Below, piece after piece: positions 1 through 7,995 of a stretch of 64,000 nucleotides of DNA; the stretch's first letter is position 1, and every line of letters begins with the position of its first letter. Location: positions 62,001 through 126,000 of the forward strand of contig JALWTS010000044.1 of assembly GCA_027077805.1 (NCBI GenBank). The letters run 5' to 3'. Origin of the DNA: Gammaproteobacteria bacterium. GTDB taxonomy: Bacteria > Pseudomonadota > Gammaproteobacteria > JABHGC01. The position numbers and the translations under genes were made by a program. A model generated the notes under the pieces. It was not told the DNA's origin. It did no database searches and was given only the letters and a program-made list of their open reading frames with translations.

Positions 1-744
1 ACCTTGCTCTAAACAATTCGCTAGGCTGTTTAGCCATGCGGGAATCAAAGTATGCGCTTCGGATTGATAGCCTTCGGCTAAAAATGGCTGTTGTGATTGC
101 CATTGTTGCACAAATTGGCTTAATTTCGCATCCGCAGCTTGATAGTCATAGGCAAACTGTTGCTCAGACTCATCATAAGCAACCATAACTTCATAAAGTC
201 GTTGGTTTTGATAACAAAACAATTGAACGGGTAAAGCGTCTAAAACTTCATTAGCAATCATCATGCCCCTAAAATTTTTAGGCAAGCGATTTAACCATAT
301 AATATGATCATAATAATCAGGCAAGGCTTGTTGTAGCAGTTTTTTTTGACAATCTTGCAAGAAACGACTAGGCTCTAAAATCAAATATTGCTGTGGCAGT
401 TGTTGTGCTTGTTGTAGTTGTAACAAAATATCTTTTGCCATTTTACCACTGCCTGCCCCTAATTCTAAGATATCAGGTTTGGATAGTTTTGAGCATACTT
501 GTGCCATTTGAATGGCAATGCAACGAGAAAATAACGAGGATAGCTCAGGTGCTGTCATAAAATCACCTAGCTCACCTAATTTGTAATGACCATTAGAATA
601 ATAACCGAATTGATGATCATATAACACCATATTCATATAGGTTTGAAAAGAAATCAAACCTTGTTGTTGAATAGTCGCTTGGATTTTTTGACTTAACTGC
701 TGGCTTAATGCTAAGGCTTGAGGACTAAAATTAGAATGACTCAT
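1..744 (-). CDS. SAM-dependent methyltransferase, MidA/DUF185 family (3' part cut off)
   Basis: Reading the minus strand from ATG at 744 gives 248 open codons running off the window start, so the C-terminus is missing. The N-terminal part has the family layout: an alpha-helical lead, 'DFMTAPELS' near residue 63, the SAM-binding motif 'ILELGAGSGKMAKD' near residues 91-104, and 'MIANEVLDALPV' near residue 165. In mitochondria and Dictyostelium this family (MidA/NDUFAF7) methylates an arginine in a complex I subunit; the bacterial substrate is not established. Its start codon lies inside the divergent pteridine reductase gene, with a 9-bp overlap of the two 5' ends. A methyltransferase beside a pteridine reductase is an arrangement I recall from other gammaproteobacteria. 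The family call is firm; the substrate is unknown. Confidence 0.85.
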   Translation of the reverse strand, partial: MSHSNFSPQALALSQQLSQKIQATIQQQGLISFQTYMNMVLYDHQFGYYSNGHYKLGELGDFMTAPELSSLFSRCIAIQMAQVCSKLSKPDILELGAGSGKMAKDILLQLQQAQQLPQQYLILEPSRFLQDCQKKLLQQALPDYYDHIIWLNRLPKNFRGMMIANEVLDALPVQLFCYQNQRLYEVMVAYDESEQQFAYDYQAADAKLSQFVQQWQSQQPFLAEGYQSEAHTLIPAWLNSLANCLEQG

Positions 745-1485
745 ACTGACACTGCGAAAGTTGCGTTAATTACGGGAGCCTCACAACGTATTGGTGCTTG
801 CATTGTGAAAACCTTACATCAAAATAATATTAATATTATTTTGCACTATCGCCATTCTAAAAAACCTGCCCAGCAGTTGCAACAACAGTTAAATCAAATT
901 CGTTACAATTCAGTCAGTTTATTACCAGCAGATTTACAAAATATTCAAGAATTTCCTGATTTAGTTCAACAAGCGTACAATGTCCATCAGCGTTTAGATA
1001 TTTTAGTCAATAATGCTTCCAGCTTTTATCCAACCCCGATGGGTACTGCGACGGAAGAGCAATGGGAAGATTTATTTGTCAGCAATGCCAAAGCCCCGTT
1101 TTTTTTATCACAAGCGGTCATGCCTTATTTAAAAACGCATCAAGGTTGTATTATCAATGTGGCGGATATTTATGCCTTACGCCCATTAAAACAACATCCC
1201 ATTTATAGTATGGCAAAATCCGCCTTACTAATGATGACCCAATCCTTAGCCAAAGAACTGGCTCCAAATATTCGAGTCAATGCCATCGCACCAGGGGCCA
1301 TTTTATGGCCAGAAAATAGTTGCAATACTGAGATTCAACAACAGATAATTGAAAACACCCCCTTAAAACGTCAAGGGGAAGCGGAAGATATTGCGAAAAC
1401 GGTAAAATTTTTAGTGGCAGATGCCCCTTATATTACAGGTCAAGTGATTGCCGTTGATGGCGGTCGTAGTTTAAGTTTTTTTTAG
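736..1485 (+). CDS. folM: Pteridine reductase, short-chain dehydrogenase family (FolM-like)
   Basis: This 249-residue SDR protein probably reduces dihydropterins or dihydrofolate with NADPH in the cytoplasm. The N-terminus has the cofactor motif 'GASQRIG', with an arginine following the TGxxxGxG-like turn as in pteridine reductases. 'NNASSFYPTP' near residue 92 is the PTR1-type version of the NNAG motif. The catalytic pair appears as 'YSMAKSA' (Tyr-x3-Lys), and 'ITGQVIAVDGGRSL' closes the protein. A TTG start at 718 is possible, but ATG at 736 fits the family length and starts just before the Rossmann strand. The 5' end overlaps the divergent methyltransferase start. FolM is the nearest named relative; other SDR specificities cannot be excluded. 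Confidence 0.8.
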   Translation: MTHTDTAKVALITGASQRIGACIVKTLHQNNINIILHYRHSKKPAQQLQQQLNQIRYNSVSLLPADLQNIQEFPDLVQQAYNVHQRLDILVNNASSFYPTPMGTATEEQWEDLFVSNAKAPFFLSQAVMPYLKTHQGCIINVADIYALRPLKQHPIYSMAKSALLMMTQSLAKELAPNIRVNAIAPGAILWPENSCNTEIQQQIIENTPLKRQGEAEDIAKTVKFLVADAPYITGQVIAVDGGRSLSFF

Positions 1486-1507
1486 ACACTACAACATTGG
1501 ATGATTC

Positions 1508-3268
1508 CTATTCCATGGCAATGGTAACTTTAATCACTTCTTCCATTGTGGTTAAACCTTGAGCAATTTTTCTAGCCCCATTGATTCTTAAATTTTCCGT
1601 GCCTTGTTGATACGCTTGTTGCCGAATGGCCTCAACACCAGCATTTTGATGCAATAATTTACGAATTTCAGGGGTAACAATTAACATTTCAAATAAACCC
1701 ATACGCCCTAAATACCCTGTTTGCCGACATTGATCACAACCATTCGATCGAAAAGTGTGGGTGGGATATTCTAAATGGTAAGGTTGCACAAAACTTTGCC
1801 ATTCCTCACTGGAAATCCGATTAGGTTGTTTACAATGGGGACATAAGGTTCTCACTAAACGCTGGGCTAAAATACCTAATAAACTGGCATCAATCATAAA
1901 TGCTGGCAAACCCAGATCAATTAACCGTGTCATTGCCGAAGCAGAATCATTGGTATGCAAGGTTGATAAAACTAAATGCCCTGTTAATGCTGACTGCATT
2001 GCCATACTGGCCGTTTCTTGATCTCGGATTTCCCCCACCATGATAATATCAGGGTCTTGACGTAATAAAGTCCGAATACCACTGGCAAAATTTAAACCAA
2101 TATTATGTTGCACCTGCATTTGATTAAGCTGTGGTTCTACCATTTCAATCGGGTCCTCTACGGTACAAACATTAAGCTCAGGTTTGGCTAAATGTTTCAA
2201 GGTAGAATATAAGGTAGTGGTTTTACCTGAACCTGTTGGTCCTGTGACTAAAATGACGCCATGTGGATGTGAGATTAACGCTTGCCATAACTGAGCTTCT
2301 TCCGTATTAAACCCCAGTTGATCAAAACTTTGCACTAAGGCATCAGGATTAAAAATCCGCATCACCATTTTTTCGCCAAAAGCGGTGGGCATCGTTGACA
2401 AGCGTAATTCAATCTCTTGTTGACTTTCCGCAATACGAGTTTTAATCCGCCCATCCTGTGGTCGCCGTCGTTCTACAACATCCATACGCCCTAAAGTTTT
2501 AATGCGACTGACAACCGCATTTAATACGGGTGTTGGCATTTGATACACAGAATGCAACATACCATCAATCCGAAACCGCACATTACTGCGTTCTCGTCTT
2601 GGTTCTAAATGGATATCGCTGGCACGTTGGGCAAAGGCATATTGTAATAACCAGTCAACAATTCTAACCACATGTTGATCATTGCTGTCTAAATCTTTCA
2701 CTTTGCCTAGCTCAACTAATTGCTCTAAATTAGTAATATCACTTTGAATAAATTGTTGCTGTTTTGCCCCTAATACTGACCCTGATAAACTATAAAATTC
2801 ATCACGATAACGCTCAATATCTAAAGGATTAGCGATAACTCGTTTAATCTCACAGCGTAAAACACTTGCCAATTCAGTCTCCCATTCACGAATAAAGGGT
2901 TGTGCGGTTGCAAATGTAACCATGCCATCTTCAACATCAATGGGTAAAATCTGAAATCTTGACACATAGGCTTTGGATACGACTTTGGTAATTTTATCGA
3001 CATCAATTTTTAATGGATCAATTTTATGATAAGGTAATTTGGTATAACTAGCTAACCATTGGCTTAAAGTTTCTAAATCAATTAATTTATGCGGGGGTCG
3101 TTTTAATCGCCATTTTTGTTGCACAATTAAAATCAGTGGATGTTGTTTGCTACTAATCAAAGATTGTCGATACAATAACTGATCGGCTTGTGCTTGCTCA
3201 ATCCAGCCATCAGAAACTAAGGCGGGCAATAGTTGTTTTAAGTTTAATAAACATTCGGTCAAAATCAC
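1508..3268 (-). CDS. GspE/PilB-family secretion or pilus assembly ATPase
   Basis: This 586-residue cytoplasmic AAA-type ATPase belongs to the type II secretion/type IV pilus assembly superfamily. The N-terminal third resembles a GspE N-domain. The core holds Walker A 'GPTGSGKTTTLYSTL' near residue 343, an Asp box 'CTVEDPIE', Walker B 'DIIMVGEIRD', and His box 'LSTLHTNDS'. A C-terminal zinc finger is formed by CPHC and CDQC pairs around residues 477-518. The predicted start is GTG, with AGGA just upstream. No other secretion or pilus gene is in the window, so its partner machine must be elsewhere. It converges on folM with 22 bp between stops. GspE versus PilB cannot be settled from this sequence alone. 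Confidence 0.88.
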   Translation of the reverse strand: MILTECLLNLKQLLPALVSDGWIEQAQADQLLYRQSLISSKQHPLILIVQQKWRLKRPPHKLIDLETLSQWLASYTKLPYHKIDPLKIDVDKITKVVSKAYVSRFQILPIDVEDGMVTFATAQPFIREWETELASVLRCEIKRVIANPLDIERYRDEFYSLSGSVLGAKQQQFIQSDITNLEQLVELGKVKDLDSNDQHVVRIVDWLLQYAFAQRASDIHLEPRRERSNVRFRIDGMLHSVYQMPTPVLNAVVSRIKTLGRMDVVERRRPQDGRIKTRIAESQQEIELRLSTMPTAFGEKMVMRIFNPDALVQSFDQLGFNTEEAQLWQALISHPHGVILVTGPTGSGKTTTLYSTLKHLAKPELNVCTVEDPIEMVEPQLNQMQVQHNIGLNFASGIRTLLRQDPDIIMVGEIRDQETASMAMQSALTGHLVLSTLHTNDSASAMTRLIDLGLPAFMIDASLLGILAQRLVRTLCPHCKQPNRISSEEWQSFVQPYHLEYPTHTFRSNGCDQCRQTGYLGRMGLFEMLIVTPEIRKLLHQNAGVEAIRQQAYQQGTENLRINGARKIAQGLTTMEEVIKVTIAME

Positions 3269-3335
3269 TATCCTGTGTTAACATTATTAATATTGGCCCT
3301 GCTATACAACCCTAAAAAACCAGCATAAATTTTCA

Positions 3336-4418
3336 TTATTCAGATTTCACCTCAAGTTTTTTCTTAGTTGGCTGCGTTGATAGCTTGGTTTGGGATTGAT
3401 ACAAACTACTTTGTTGGTAACGTTGATGCGCATGGCGTAAAAATACCATTAATACCGCTGAAACAGGTAATGCCAATAAAATCCCAAAAAAGCCGTATAA
3501 CTGCCCGCCTGCTAATAATGCAAAAATTACTGCCACAGGATGCAAACCAATTTTATCGCCAACAAATAACGGTGTAAGCAACATGGCTTCAATCGCTTGT
3601 ACTACCCCAAAAACCATTAAGACATACACCAATGGCTGTAATGCTTGAAATTGTACAATCGCTGCCACCCCCGCACTTAAAATGCCAATAATAAAGCCCA
3701 AATAAGGCACAAAACTCACAAAGCCTGATAACATACCAATAATCAGTGAATAATTGACATCAATCAGCCATAAACCAAAACTATACAACGCTCCTAAACA
3801 TAACATCACCATCATTTGTCCACGTAGAAAAGCACTTAAGACTTGATCCGATTCTTTTGCCAAACTGACAATTTTAGCTTCAATAAAACGTGGCAATAAG
3901 CCTTGGATACTCGCCAACATGATTGACCAATCTCGCATCAAATAAAAAGTCAACACAGGCACTAATACCAAATTCGCCACCCATTCCGCTAACACTAAAC
4001 CCGATTGGGTCACATAATTAAAAGTAGCAACGACAATACCACCCGCTTTCTGCCATTGTTGTACCAACATTTGATACATATCAATTTGTTCCGCTTCTAC
4101 CCAAAGTTTAATTTTTTGCGTAATCCACTGATGATAAGTGGGCAGTTGATGAATTAACTGCACGACTTGGCGTTCTAACAAAGGCAAAATCAATAAAACC
4201 ACCAAAATAATAATGGCAAACAAGGCTGTAAACACCAAAATCACTGCTAATGTTCTTGACATATGACGTTGTTGTTCTAACTGCAATACAAATGGATTCC
4301 CCAAATAGGCAAATAAAAAAGCCAATAAAAACGGGGTTAAAATTGGTGCTAATAAATAAAACAACCAAGCTAAAACCGAAGCCCCTACTAGTAACATCCA
4401 TTTTTGTGATTCCGTCAA
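3336..4418 (-). CDS. AI-2E family transporter (PerM/YhhT-like permease)
   Basis: This 360-residue inner-membrane protein has about eight hydrophobic segments and the family pattern: two N-terminal helices ('WLFYLLAPILTPFLLAFLFAY'), a long amphipathic loop, and C-terminal helices with the 'GLHPVAVIFALLAGGQLYG' motif. The family was named for proposed autoinducer-2 export, but members transport diverse or unknown substrates. It follows the PgsA-like gene by 14 bp and the DUF2066 gene, all on the same strand, so co-transcription is likely. The same set (DUF2066 protein, AI-2E permease, beside purM) is commonly seen in gammaproteobacteria; this is recalled, not searched. The tail is lysine-rich and hydrophilic. 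Confidence 0.87.
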   Translation of the reverse strand: MTESQKWMLLVGASVLAWLFYLLAPILTPFLLAFLFAYLGNPFVLQLEQQRHMSRTLAVILVFTALFAIIILVVLLILPLLERQVVQLIHQLPTYHQWITQKIKLWVEAEQIDMYQMLVQQWQKAGGIVVATFNYVTQSGLVLAEWVANLVLVPVLTFYLMRDWSIMLASIQGLLPRFIEAKIVSLAKESDQVLSAFLRGQMMVMLCLGALYSFGLWLIDVNYSLIIGMLSGFVSFVPYLGFIIGILSAGVAAIVQFQALQPLVYVLMVFGVVQAIEAMLLTPLFVGDKIGLHPVAVIFALLAGGQLYGFFGILLALPVSAVLMVFLRHAHQRYQQSSLYQSQTKLSTQPTKKKLEVKSE

Positions 4419-4432
4419 ACCTCTCTCCTGAT

Positions 4433-5002
4433 TTATTGATGATAAGACTTAGTTTGTAAAGCTCGCTTCCCCCAGCGATAAATATAATCCCCACCACTCC
4501 AAATGGTCGTGATAAATACAATATAGACTAATCGCTGTACAAAATCCGATAAATCATAAGCAATACCCGCATTTAAAGTGACTAAAACCACCAAAAAAAT
4601 CTGAACAAACGTATTGATTTTGCTGATAATACTGGGATGAATAAACAAATATTCAATATAGTAATGGTAAAGTAAAGCACCCATAACAATTACCATATCT
4701 CTCGCAATAACAACGATAACCAAACTCATAGGCAAGCGTTGCAACCATGCTAATGCCAGAAAACAAGACACCAACAACACTTTGTCAGCTAGGGGATCTA
4801 AAATCTGTCCTAAACGACTAATCCAGTGATAACGTTTGGCTAAATAACCATCAACCCCATCCGAAATACCTGCGATTAAAAAAAAAAACAAGGTCATTAA
4901 ATATTGCTGTTGTAGTAGCAAATAAATAATTGGAATGGCTAATATTATACGCAAACTAGTGATAATATTGGGTAAATGTTTTAAGTAATGATGATTATTC
5001 AT
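4433..5002 (-). CDS. CDP-alcohol phosphatidyltransferase (PgsA-like)
   Basis: This 189-residue integral membrane enzyme has about five or six hydrophobic segments. CDP-alcohol phosphatidyltransferases transfer a phosphatidyl group from CDP-diacylglycerol to an alcohol, in PgsA glycerol 3-phosphate, giving phosphatidylglycerol phosphate. The family signature is visible near residues 47-72: 'DGVDGYLAKRY' followed by 'GQILDPLADK', so all four catalytic aspartates are present. The usual AR pair after DGxx reads AK here, a change I recall from other second PgsA-like copies. It is preceded by the DUF2066 gene with a 21-bp gap. Whether it is the main PgsA or a paralogue is not decidable here. Confidence 0.82.
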   Translation of the reverse strand: MNNHHYLKHLPNIITSLRIILAIPIIYLLLQQQYLMTLFFFLIAGISDGVDGYLAKRYHWISRLGQILDPLADKVLLVSCFLALAWLQRLPMSLVIVVIARDMVIVMGALLYHYYIEYLFIHPSIISKINTFVQIFLVVLVTLNAGIAYDLSDFVQRLVYIVFITTIWSGGDYIYRWGKRALQTKSYHQ

Positions 5003-5023
5003 TACCCAAGCACATCCAAATCA

Positions 5024-6187
5024 TTATTTTTTCCAGCGGTAATACAAAGCGGAGGCATCTTCAAACAAAGTATTTTGCGATTCAAGCTCAAATCTTGAAT
5101 CCAATGCCATTGCTTGTTGTAAACTATCGACATTACCATAAACCAATACCTTAAATGTGATTTGATTAGCATCTAAGTCAGTCATTTGACTCGCTTGGAT
5201 AATAGATAAGGATTGCAAATAATGTTGTAATTCAACATAATCGTTTAATTCCTGAACTTGGCTAATATGCAGTGATATTTGACTATTAGACCCTGCCATT
5301 TGTTCAGGGGCAAATTTTTCAGCTAACTGCTCTATGGTATGTTCTAGCCCTTGTGTTAATACAGTGGACAACGCTAATGACTGATTTTGCCAAACACCTG
5401 CCATACCTTGTTGATAAAAAGTCCATTCTGCACTTACCATTTGCCCAGGATGGGCAGTAATTTTTGCCACTAAAATGCCTTCCGCTTGATAACGCTCTGA
5501 TGCTTGAAAAATATTTTCACTAAATCCCCCCCAAAGATCGGCCATTGAGATTGCCATAGTATCTTGTAAATCTAATAAGGGGAATAAAATAGGCAAGCCT
5601 CGTTGTTTTGACATTTGTTGTAATTGCTGGGTTAAGAATTGGTCTTGGCTTGGATTTAAAATCCGACGTTGTCGCCCATCATCAATTGCAAGCCACAATA
5701 ATAGACTTGGACGACTTTCCCCCCAAACAGGCAACTGATACTGTTGCAGTAAACGCCGAATGGCTTGTGAATCAAATTGTACCCAAAGTTTTTGTTGCAT
5801 TTTCGCTTGAGCTTGAGCTGGCACGGAATCCGCATCAAGCTCTGACGATTCCGCTTGTAATAAGGCATCAATCTCTGATAGTGCATCAGTTGATGCGGTA
5901 CCCGATTCCGTTGCAACAGGCACGGCTTCTTCATAATAACGGTATTGTTGTACCCATTTTGGGGCTTGTTTAAACACGCTGGCATCCAATTGTTGTTGAA
6001 TATGCTTTCTGCCCGTAACTTTCACTAAAACCAAAGACAAAGCCTTGGATAAGGCCTGATGACGTTCGGCATCGGATTGATCGGCAACATCTACGGCAAC
6101 GGCATATAAATCCGTGATTTGTACCGCAAAAACTGAACTAAAACTAAAAATTGAAAATAAAATAATGAGATTGACTAAAGCTTTCAT
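5024..6187 (-). CDS. DUF2066 domain-containing exported protein
   Basis: This 387-residue protein has a signal peptide (hydrophobic residues 4-20, cleavage likely after 'SVFA'), so it is probably periplasmic or envelope-associated. 'VAVDVADQSDAERHQALSKA' followed by 'VLVKVTGRK' at residues 30-62 is the DUF2066 N-terminal signature. The stretch around residues 80-125 is rich in Glu, Ser and Ala and looks unstructured. No biochemical function is known for the family. Its position divergent from purM and ahead of membrane-protein genes is conserved in many gammaproteobacteria. The C-terminus has alternating strands and a 'LYYRWKK' end. Function is not assigned. Confidence 0.82.
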   Translation of the reverse strand: MKALVNLIILFSIFSFSSVFAVQITDLYAVAVDVADQSDAERHQALSKALSLVLVKVTGRKHIQQQLDASVFKQAPKWVQQYRYYEEAVPVATESGTASTDALSEIDALLQAESSELDADSVPAQAQAKMQQKLWVQFDSQAIRRLLQQYQLPVWGESRPSLLLWLAIDDGRQRRILNPSQDQFLTQQLQQMSKQRGLPILFPLLDLQDTMAISMADLWGGFSENIFQASERYQAEGILVAKITAHPGQMVSAEWTFYQQGMAGVWQNQSLALSTVLTQGLEHTIEQLAEKFAPEQMAGSNSQISLHISQVQELNDYVELQHYLQSLSIIQASQMTDLDANQITFKVLVYGNVDSLQQAMALDSRFELESQNTLFEDASALYYRWKK

Positions 6188-6257
6188 GCTACTGGTAATA
6201 TAAAGTTAATTTCCACTATAATACCCACAATACAATAAAAGATAAACTGGATTGTGA

Positions 6258-7265
6258 ATGGACTACAAACAAGCAGGGGTCGATATTAAAGCAGGTAATC
6301 ACTTAGTAGAAACTATCAAACCCTTGGTCAAAAAAACCTTTAATCCTCAAGTACTGGCAGGTCTAGGTGGGTTTGCTGCCTTATATGAATTGCCCATTCA
6401 AGATTACCAACAACCGATTCTAGTGTCAGGGACGGATGGTGTTGGTACCAAATTGAAACTCGCCATGCAAACTCAGCAACATGACACGATTGGAATTGAT
6501 TTAGTGGCAATGTGTGCCAATGACATTGTCGTACAAGGGGCAAAACCTTTATTTTTTCTGGATTACTATGCCACAGGACAATTAGATGTCAACATGGCAA
6601 CGGATGTAATTAGAGGCATGACGACTGGCTGTGAATTAGCGAACATGGCATTAATTGGTGGTGAAACGGCGGAAATGCCCGGAATGTATCAAGGCAACGA
6701 TTATGATTTAGCAGGATTTTGTGTTGGCATAGTGGAAAAATCCCAATTAATTACTGGTGAGCAGGTAAAAGCAGGTGATCAATTAATAGCCATTGCCTCA
6801 TCTGGCCCACATTCTAATGGCTATTCCCTAATCCGCAAAATACTAGCCCAGTCTAGTAAAGCCACTGATACAGCGTTTACTCAACAATTATTAACCCCAA
6901 CTCGAATTTATGTCCGCAGTTTATTAGCATTATTTGAGCAAGTCAATGTCCATGCCTTGGCTCATATTACGGGTGGCGGTTTATTGGAAAATTTGCCTAG
7001 AGTATTACCCCCTACTACTCAAGCCGTGATTCAGCGTAATCGTTGGCAATATCCAGAAATATTTCAATGGTTACAACAACAAGCAAAATTAAACCAAACT
7101 CAAATGTTAACGACCTTTAATTGTGGCGTTGGTATGGTGGTTTGTGTTGATGCTAATGATGTTGATACGACCATAGAATGTTTACAAGCCCAAGGCGAAC
7201 AAGTATGGCATTTCGGTCATATTGAAACGTCTGCCCAAACGACTCCTACTGTTAAATTAGTGTAG
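6258..7265 (+). CDS. purM: Phosphoribosylformylglycinamidine cyclo-ligase
   Basis: PurM (335 residues; family usually about 345) uses ATP to close formylglycinamidine ribonucleotide into aminoimidazole ribonucleotide, the fifth step of purine synthesis, in the cytoplasm. Signatures in order are '[11 protein letters not shown]' at the N-terminus, '[14 protein letters not shown]' near residue 54, 'VAMCANDI', '[11 protein letters not shown]' near residue 136, '[14 protein letters not shown]', and '[13 protein letters not shown]'. The ATG follows a weak GGA-containing leader. A TATAAT at 6217-6222 may be the -10 element in the 70-bp divergent interval with DUF2066. purN follows after 7 bp, so the two form an operon. 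The sequence is complete with no oddities. Confidence 0.97.
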   Translation: MDYKQAGVDIKAGNHLVETIKPLVKKTFNPQVLAGLGGFAALYELPIQDYQQPILVSGTDGVGTKLKLAMQTQQHDTIGIDLVAMCANDIVVQGAKPLFFLDYYATGQLDVNMATDVIRGMTTGCELANMALIGGETAEMPGMYQGNDYDLAGFCVGIVEKSQLITGEQVKAGDQLIAIASSGPHSNGYSLIRKILAQSSKATDTAFTQQLLTPTRIYVRSLLALFEQVNVHALAHITGGGLLENLPRVLPPTTQAVIQRNRWQYPEIFQWLQQQAKLNQTQMLTTFNCGVGMVVCVDANDVDTTIECLQAQGEQVWHFGHIETSAQTTPTVKLV

Positions 7266-7272
7266 TATCATA

Positions 7273-7899
7273 ATGATTAATGTTGTGGTATTAATTTCAG
7301 GCAGTGGCAGTAATCTGCAAGCAATGATTGATGCTGATTTAGCCATTAATATTCAAGCAGTGATTAGCAATCAAGCCAATGTTTATGGTTTAGAACGTGC
7401 TCAACAAGCCAATATTGCCACGCATGTACTCGATCACCAGACCTTTGCCACTCGACAACAGTTTGACCAAGCCTTGCATCAACTGCTACAACATTACCAA
7501 CCCGATTTAGTCATACTAGCAGGCTTTATGCGAATTTTAGGCAGTGAATTTGTGAACAACTATCAAGGCAAACTATTAAACATTCACCCATCACTATTAC
7601 CCAAATACACAGGACTGAATACCCATCAGCGTGCTTTAGATGCTAAAGAGCAATATCACGGTGCGACGGTCCATTTTGTGACAGCTGAATTAGATAGCGG
7701 TCCCTTAATTATTCAAGCCAAAGTCCCTGTTTATGCCACTGATACGGCAAAAAGTCTTGCCCAACGAGTATTAGTTCAAGAACATAAAATTTATCCGCAA
7801 GCAGTTGATTGGTTTGCTTCAGGACGGTTAGTCATGCGACAAAATCTTGCTTACTTGGATAATACCCCATTACGGCAACCTGTGATCTGGCATGACTAA
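7273..7899 (+). CDS. purN: Phosphoribosylglycinamide formyltransferase, folate-dependent
   Basis: PurN transfers a formyl group from 10-formyltetrahydrofolate to glycinamide ribonucleotide, the third step of purine synthesis. The 208-residue protein has 'LISGSGSNLQAMI' (phosphate-binding loop) at the N-terminus, the folate-site strand 'VILAGFMRILG', and 'LLNIHPSLLPKYTGLNTH' carrying the catalytic Asn and His. 'ELDSGPLI' carries the catalytic Asp. It sits 7 bp after purM in the usual order. Its 3' end faces the histidine kinase gene across 96 bp, in which I see no clear terminator hairpin. Confidence 0.96.
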   Translation: MINVVVLISGSGSNLQAMIDADLAINIQAVISNQANVYGLERAQQANIATHVLDHQTFATRQQFDQALHQLLQHYQPDLVILAGFMRILGSEFVNNYQGKLLNIHPSLLPKYTGLNTHQRALDAKEQYHGATVHFVTAELDSGPLIIQAKVPVYATDTAKSLAQRVLVQEHKIYPQAVDWFASGRLVMRQNLAYLDNTPLRQPVIWHD

Positions 7900-7995
7900 A
7901 ACCTTATACAACACTATCCCATTGTCTAATCTACATGCAATAACAACAATTTTATCGCCATGATTAGGAAGGGAAAATAAACCACCACAAGACAA

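Noticed and set aside
4108..4521. 137-residue ORF overlapping the AI-2E transporter and PgsA-like genes
   Set aside because: It is out of frame with two well-supported genes and has no family features.
4433..5002. Loss of catalytic function in the PgsA-like enzyme because AR reads AK
   Set aside because: All four catalytic aspartates are kept and the K variant is common in related sequences as I recall, so inactivity is not supported.
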